Translations under genes and position numbers: made by a program
Shown here: in pieces, positions 14,926 through 18,115 of the stretch
How the letters are laid out: each line of letters begins with the position of its first letter
Numbering within the stretch: the stretch's first letter is position 1
The notes under the pieces: model-generated
The model's database searches: none
What the model was told of the DNA's origin: nothing
What the model saw: only the letters and a program-made list of their open reading frames with translations
DNA from: Bifidobacteriaceae bacterium
Lineage (GTDB): Bacteria; Actinomycetota; Actinomycetes; Actinomycetales; WQXJ01
Assembly (NCBI GenBank): GCA_031278075.1
Contig: JAITLE010000083.1
Coordinates: 1 to 18,115, forward strand
Direction of reading: 5' to 3'
Length of the DNA stretch: 18,115 nt

Positions 14926-16266
14926 ATGAATGACAAGACCCTTGCTCGTCTCGACGCTTACCGCGAGCGTCCGGCGGCGCAGCAGCCGCAGTGGCCGGAC
15001 GCCGCCGAGCTGGCGGCTGCGACGGCGGCGTTGGCGGCGAAGCCGCCGCTGGTCTTCGCGGGCGAGGCCGATGGCTTGGCGGAGCGGTTGGCGGCGGCGC
15101 AGCGGGGCGAGGCCTTTGTGCTTCAGGGTGGCGACTGCGCCGAGATTTTCGCTGAGTCCTCGGCCGACCGGATCAGGAACAAGATTCGCACGGTCCTGCA
15201 GATGGCGGTGGCGCTGACCTACGGCGCGTCGCTGCCGGTGGTCAAGATGGGCCGGATGGCGGGACAGTACGCCAAGCCGCGCAGTGCCGCCACCGAGACG
15301 CGGGGCGATGTGACGTTGCCCGCCTATCGCGGGGACGCCGTCAACGGCTTCGAGTTCACCGCCGCCTCGCGCCGGAACAATCCGTGGCGGATGGTCGACG
15401 CTTATCATCATTCGGCGTCGACGCTGAACCTGATCCGGGCGTTCACCATGGGCGGTTTCGCGGACCTCAGGCGCGTCCAGGAATGGAACCGGGGTTTCAC
15501 CGCCAACCCGGCGTACGCCCGCTATGAGGAATTGGCGGCGCAGATCGACAAGGCCGTGCAGTTCATGGGCGCTTGCGGGGCCGATTTCGAGGCCCTCAAA
15601 ATGGTCGAGTTCTTTTCCTCGCATGAGGCTTTGCTCCTGGATTATGAGCGTGCGCTGACTCGGATCGATTCGCGGGGCGGCCAGCCCTATGACTGCTCGG
15701 CGCACTTCTTGTGGATCGGGGAGCGCACACGCTCGCCGGAAGGCGCCCACGCGGAACTGCTCAGCCACGTCCGCAACCCGCTGGGCGTCAAGGTGGGGCC
15801 GCAGGCCCACGCCAGCGATGTGCTCCGCCTGGCGGACAAACTCGACCCCTTCCACGAGCCGGGGCGTTTGACCCTGATAACGCGGTTCGGGGCAGATTCG
15901 GTGCGGGCCGTTCTGCCCGGACTGGTGCGGGCCGTCCAGGCCGCCCAGCGCCCGGTGCTGTGGGTTTGCGACCCGATGCATGGCAACACCTTCACCACCG
16001 CCGGCGGCGTCAAGACGCGCCGCTTCGACACGATCATGGCTGAGGTCAAGGGCTTCTTCGAGGTCCTGCGGGAGGCCGGGGCGGTCCCCGGCGGACTGCA
16101 CATCGAGTTGACCGGCGACGATGTCACCGAGGTCATGGGCGGCTCCGAGTCGATCGATGACGAGGCTCTGACCAAGCGCTACGAGACGCTGGTCGATCCG
16201 CGCCTGAACCACCAGCAGGCCCTCGAGATGGCCTTCCAAACCGCCGAACTTCTGCGCCGGCCCTGA
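14926..16266 (+). CDS. aroG: 3-deoxy-7-phosphoheptulonate (DAHP) synthase, class II
   Basis: First enzyme of the shikimate pathway, condensing phosphoenolpyruvate and erythrose 4-phosphate. The 446-residue product is close to the length of the mycobacterial class II enzyme and shows its blocks in order: QQPQWPD, PPLVFAGEADGL, LQGGDCAE (metal ligand Cys71), KMGRMAGQYAKPRS, LPAYRGDAVNG, FFSSHEALLLDYE, WIGERTRSPEGAH, NPLGVKVGP, WVCDPMHGNT, ELTGDDVTE and VDPRLN; the metal-binding His, Glu and Asp lie in the last three. VTEV and LVDPRLN replace the VTEC and CDPRLN common in the family. The frame is open from 14344 within the kinase gene, but ATG14926 begins the conserved N-terminus. It appears to be a separate unit from the sugar operon. 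Confidence 0.95.
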   Translation: MNDKTLARLDAYRERPAAQQPQWPDAAELAAATAALAAKPPLVFAGEADGLAERLAAAQRGEAFVLQGGDCAEIFAESSADRIRNKIRTVLQMAVALTYGASLPVVKMGRMAGQYAKPRSAATETRGDVTLPAYRGDAVNGFEFTAASRRNNPWRMVDAYHHSASTLNLIRAFTMGGFADLRRVQEWNRGFTANPAYARYEELAAQIDKAVQFMGACGADFEALKMVEFFSSHEALLLDYERALTRIDSRGGQPYDCSAHFLWIGERTRSPEGAHAELLSHVRNPLGVKVGPQAHASDVLRLADKLDPFHEPGRLTLITRFGADSVRAVLPGLVRAVQAAQRPVLWVCDPMHGNTFTTAGGVKTRRFDTIMAEVKGFFEVLREAGAVPGGLHIELTGDDVTEVMGGSESIDDEALTKRYETLVDPRLNHQQALEMAFQTAELLRRP

Positions 16267-16276
16267 CCAGCCGCTT

Positions 16277-16292
16277 CCGGGCGCGGGCCCGG
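16277..16292 (+). terminator. Short GC hairpin after DAHP synthase
   Basis: CCGGGC and GCCCGG form a perfect 6-bp stem with a 4-base loop, 10 bases after the stop codon. No T-run follows; it runs instead into the minisatellite. A weak candidate. Confidence 0.3.
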
Positions 16293-16295
16293 CCC

Positions 16296-16415
16296 AGGCG
16301 GGAACAGCAGGCTGGCAACAGCAGGCTGGCAACAGCAGGCTGGCAACAGCAGGCGGGAACAGCAGGCTGGCAACAGCAGGCGGGAACAGCAGGCGGGAAC
16401 AGCAGGCGGGAATAG
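16296..16415 (+). repeat. Minisatellite of alternating 13- and 14-bp units
   Basis: About nine head-to-tail units of two kinds: AGGCGGGAACAGC (13 bp) and AGGCTGGCAACAGC (14 bp). The order is 13, 14, 14, 14, 13, 14, 13, 13, then a decayed last unit ending AATAG. The mixed unit length shifts the reading frame, so it was not kept as protein. It fills most of the gap between DAHP synthase and the first SipW/TasA-like gene. Confidence 0.92.
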
Positions 16416-16443
16416 AAGGGGAGGGGCGGGCGTTGAGGATGGC

Positions 16444-17067
16444 GTGAGTCAAAGGCGGATTTGGCCGGCGGCGTGGCCGCGGCCCAGGGCATTGGCGATG
16501 CCGCTGCTTGCGCTGCTTTTGATGGCCAGCCTGACTGGGATGGGATGGACCTACGCCTATTGGAACAGCCAGGGCAGCATTGCTGTGGGCTCGATCAAGA
16601 ACGGTGAGTTGGCTCTGGATGAGCCGGTTCAGACTTGGGAGTTGAGGAGCGGCGGGGGCGGCGTCTTGGCGGCCAGCGCGTCAGTGTCCTCGACCGATCC
16701 GGCCATGAACCTGGGCGACCTGAAGAATCTGACAACACCGTGCGGCCAAGGCATGGTCCTTGAAGTCAGCGACACTTACCAGGTCCGGAGCGCCGGGGAC
16801 AACCTGGGCGCGAAGTTCAAGCTGACGTGGCCCGGGGCCACGGCCGCGGGCGCCTTCGCGGTGCTCGACCAAGACGGCCGGGTGTTGCTCGAAGGGACCA
16901 TCAGCGACAGCGATGTGATGGGCGCCTTGCCCACTGACGCCACCGCCCTGACGGTCAAGCAAAGCTATGGCACGCTCGCTTGCGATGACCCCTACTCCAA
17001 GGACTTCGCCGGAGGCGATGATTCGAACGTCTACGGCCATCACCGGTTGGAGTTGGTGCAACCATGA
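16444..17067 (+). CDS. SipW/TasA-like secreted protein with alternate-type signal peptide (1)
   Basis: Secreted 207-residue protein. A basic start and hydrophobic core (about 18-38) lead to TYAYWNSQGSIAVGSIKNGELAL, the alternate-type signal pattern (A-Y-W-N/S then G-x-I-x-x-G-x-L) of SipW substrates such as TasA/camelysin relatives. The rest is a beta-rich extracellular region without a named catalytic motif; it has one Cys in TTPCGQ and one in TLACDD, which could pair. The GTG start has GAGG five bases upstream. The stop overlaps the next gene as ATGA. Relatives form fibres or surface layers in Firmicutes; the role in actinomycetes is not established. No SipW peptidase is in view. Confidence 0.75.
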   Translation: MSQRRIWPAAWPRPRALAMPLLALLLMASLTGMGWTYAYWNSQGSIAVGSIKNGELALDEPVQTWELRSGGGGVLAASASVSSTDPAMNLGDLKNLTTPCGQGMVLEVSDTYQVRSAGDNLGAKFKLTWPGATAAGAFAVLDQDGRVLLEGTISDSDVMGALPTDATALTVKQSYGTLACDDPYSKDFAGGDDSNVYGHHRLELVQP

Positions 17068-17822
17068 GGAAATGGCAGTTCGCCGTGGTGGCCGCGCTGG
17101 GCGCGGCTGTCATTGGCATTTCTTGGGTCGGCGGCGAGACGCTGGCGAAATGGAGCGACGCTTATGCCAGGGACGGCGTGAAAACAGATTATGTCGCCCC
17201 GACAGTCGAATTGGCGGCGTCCCAGAATGGCGACTGGACCACCATAGACACGGTGGCCCAGAATGACTTCACTTTGGGCGTCCCATTCGGGGCGGACGAG
17301 GCCGCCGAAATGCGAGCCTTGTCCGAGGCGAGTCTTGCCGCCGACGGCACGGTGATTTGGACTAAAGCTTTCAGGCTGTCCGGCACGACTCAAGGAACAA
17401 TGGGTTACGGCTACACGGTCAAGCAGCCGACAACGGCCGCCGGCGGTTACGCGGAGGATTTGGTGTTGGTGGAGGTGGGTTCGCCGGCCGCTTGCACGGC
17501 TGCGGCGTTGGCCCAGAACTGGGGTGATTTCCCAGGTCAGGCGGCGGGTTCCGTTGACGGCAATGGTTTGGTGACAGCTTTGTCCCGGCCCGATGCCGTG
17601 GGCGCCAGCTATGGCACGGATAAGCAGGACACGCGGTACTTCTGTTTGGCGGCGAAATACTCGCCAAAACAGATTGAAAACACGGCCACGGCGACGGCGA
17701 GCGCCGGCGCTAATGGCACAGCCAGCGCCACGGACTCTTGGTCGGCTTTTGTCTACGCCGACCCTGTCAAGGAGGCGTCCGTCCAGTTTGAGGTGGCGGT
17801 GAAATTCTTCGGGCCAAGTTAG
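17064..17822 (+). CDS. SipW/TasA-like secreted protein (2)
   Basis: Secreted 252-residue protein, translationally coupled to the previous gene by ATGA. Hydrophobic core at about 6-22, then ETLAKWSDAYARDG, a diverged form of the alternate signal pattern (A-K-W-S-D). The mature part is Thr/Ala/Gly-rich with two cysteines (in SPAACTA and RYFCLAA) that may form a disulfide, and a C-terminal TATASAGANGTASATDSW stretch. The pairing with the neighbour suggests two subunits of one surface structure. No enzyme motif is seen. Confidence 0.72.
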   Translation: MRKWQFAVVAALGAAVIGISWVGGETLAKWSDAYARDGVKTDYVAPTVELAASQNGDWTTIDTVAQNDFTLGVPFGADEAAEMRALSEASLAADGTVIWTKAFRLSGTTQGTMGYGYTVKQPTTAAGGYAEDLVLVEVGSPAACTAAALAQNWGDFPGQAAGSVDGNGLVTALSRPDAVGASYGTDKQDTRYFCLAAKYSPKQIENTATATASAGANGTASATDSWSAFVYADPVKEASVQFEVAVKFFGPS

Positions 17823-17828
17823 CCCGAA
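17808..17828 (+). terminator. Hairpin spanning the stop codon of the second secreted protein
   Basis: TTCGGGC and GCCCGAA form a perfect 7-bp stem with a 7-base loop; the TAG stop (17820-17822) straddles the loop and the second arm. An A/T-rich stretch (AATATATAT) follows four bases later. It may end or attenuate transcription between the second and third secreted-protein genes, giving them different expression levels. Confidence 0.4.
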
Positions 17829-17881
17829 CGGGAATATATATGACCGCGCGGCGGTTGTGTATAGCGCGGGGACACCCACAG

Positions 17882-17895
17882 CCCGCCGCGGCGGG
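17882..17895. promoter_or_regulatory. 14-bp perfect palindrome upstream of the third secreted-protein gene
   Basis: CCCGCCGCGGCGGG reads the same on both strands, 52 bases before the ATG. It could be an operator or a transcript hairpin. In DNA this GC-rich it could also occur by chance. Confidence 0.25.
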
Positions 17896-17947
17896 AACCA
17901 ACGAAAAGGCCAGAGCCCTAATTCCGGGGCCAAAAGAAAGGAAAAGC

Positions 17948-18115
17948 ATGACAATCAATCCGCAGACTGACCGGGAGCGGCGCTCGCGGCGGTTCAAGGG
18001 CCTGGTGGCCGGCGCGGCCGGTGTGGCCCTGCTCCTGGGCGGCTCCACCTTCGCGTACTGGAGCGACTCAACCCAGGAAACGGTGGGCACCATCACCAAC
18101 GGCGTACTGTCCGTC
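17948..18115 (+). CDS. SipW/TasA-like secreted protein (3), 3' end outside window
   Basis: The 56 visible residues have a basic start (ERRSRRFK), a hydrophobic core at about 18-32 and then TFAYWSDSTQETVGTITNGVLSV region, the most typical alternate-type signal peptide of the three. AAAGGA lies upstream of the ATG at suitable distance. A 125-base gap with a hairpin and a palindrome separates it from the second gene, so it may have its own promoter. The mature domain is not in the window. Confidence 0.75.
   Translation, partial: MTINPQTDRERRSRRFKGLVAGAAGVALLLGGSTFAYWSDSTQETVGTITNGVLSV

Noticed and set aside
16296..16415. CRISPR array
   Set aside because: Units are 13-14 bp with no unique spacers and no cas genes nearby.
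14488..16452. 654-codon open frame on the - strand
   Set aside because: Antisense to DAHP synthase and the kinase; its N-terminal part is only the minisatellite read backwards.
17040..17954. 304-codon open frame on the - strand
   Set aside because: Antisense to the second secreted protein, which has a signal peptide, coupled start and hairpin at its end.

Overview
The window is a very GC-rich stretch (G or C at most third codon positions) with frequent GTG starts, start/stop overlaps and AGGAGG-type ribosome binding sites. A class II (plant/mycobacterial-type) DAHP synthase, a PPi-type phosphofructokinase and tandem SipW/TasA-like secreted proteins with alternate-type signal peptides together point to an actinomycete (Actinomycetota, Micrococcales/Actinomycetales-like). 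An oxygen-sensitive glycyl radical enzyme with its activase implies that the organism lives at least partly without oxygen. The lineage is inferred; no marker gene is present.

Layout: (1) 1-1537, + strand: the Pro/Glu-rich C-terminal tail of an unidentified protein, an 18-bp tandem repeat, then a PPi-dependent phosphofructokinase. (2) 1618-7293, - strand, one tightly packed operon read right to left: DeoR-family regulator, NanE-like epimerase, glycyl radical enzyme (GRE), GRE activase, Gfo/Idh/MocA oxidoreductase. (3) 7294-7618: a divergent regulatory region with three 12-bp-phased GATT repeats over overlapping promoters. (4) 7619-14722, + strand operon: sugar-binding lipoprotein, two ABC permeases (no ATPase), two more Gfo/Idh oxidoreductases, a DeoC-type aldolase and a ROK sugar kinase. 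(5) 14926-16266: class II DAHP synthase, apparently with a nearly leaderless promoter. (6) 16296-16415: a 13/14-bp minisatellite. (7) 16444-18115: three SipW/TasA-like secreted proteins, the last cut by the window end.

Blocks 2-4 read as one catabolic system. A sugar, polyol or sugar derivative would be imported, phosphorylated by the ROK kinase, redox-adjusted by three different Gfo/Idh enzymes and/or epimerised by the NanE-like enzyme. The GRE would then remove or rearrange a C-O bond, and the DeoC-like aldolase would split a deoxysugar phosphate to glyceraldehyde 3-phosphate plus a C2 or C3 carbonyl. This combination resembles, but does not match, the anhydrosugar route of E. coli (YbiW/PflD with Fsa aldolase), and NanE has no place in that scheme. 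It is the best candidate here for an undescribed pathway. The substrate cannot be named from sequence alone.
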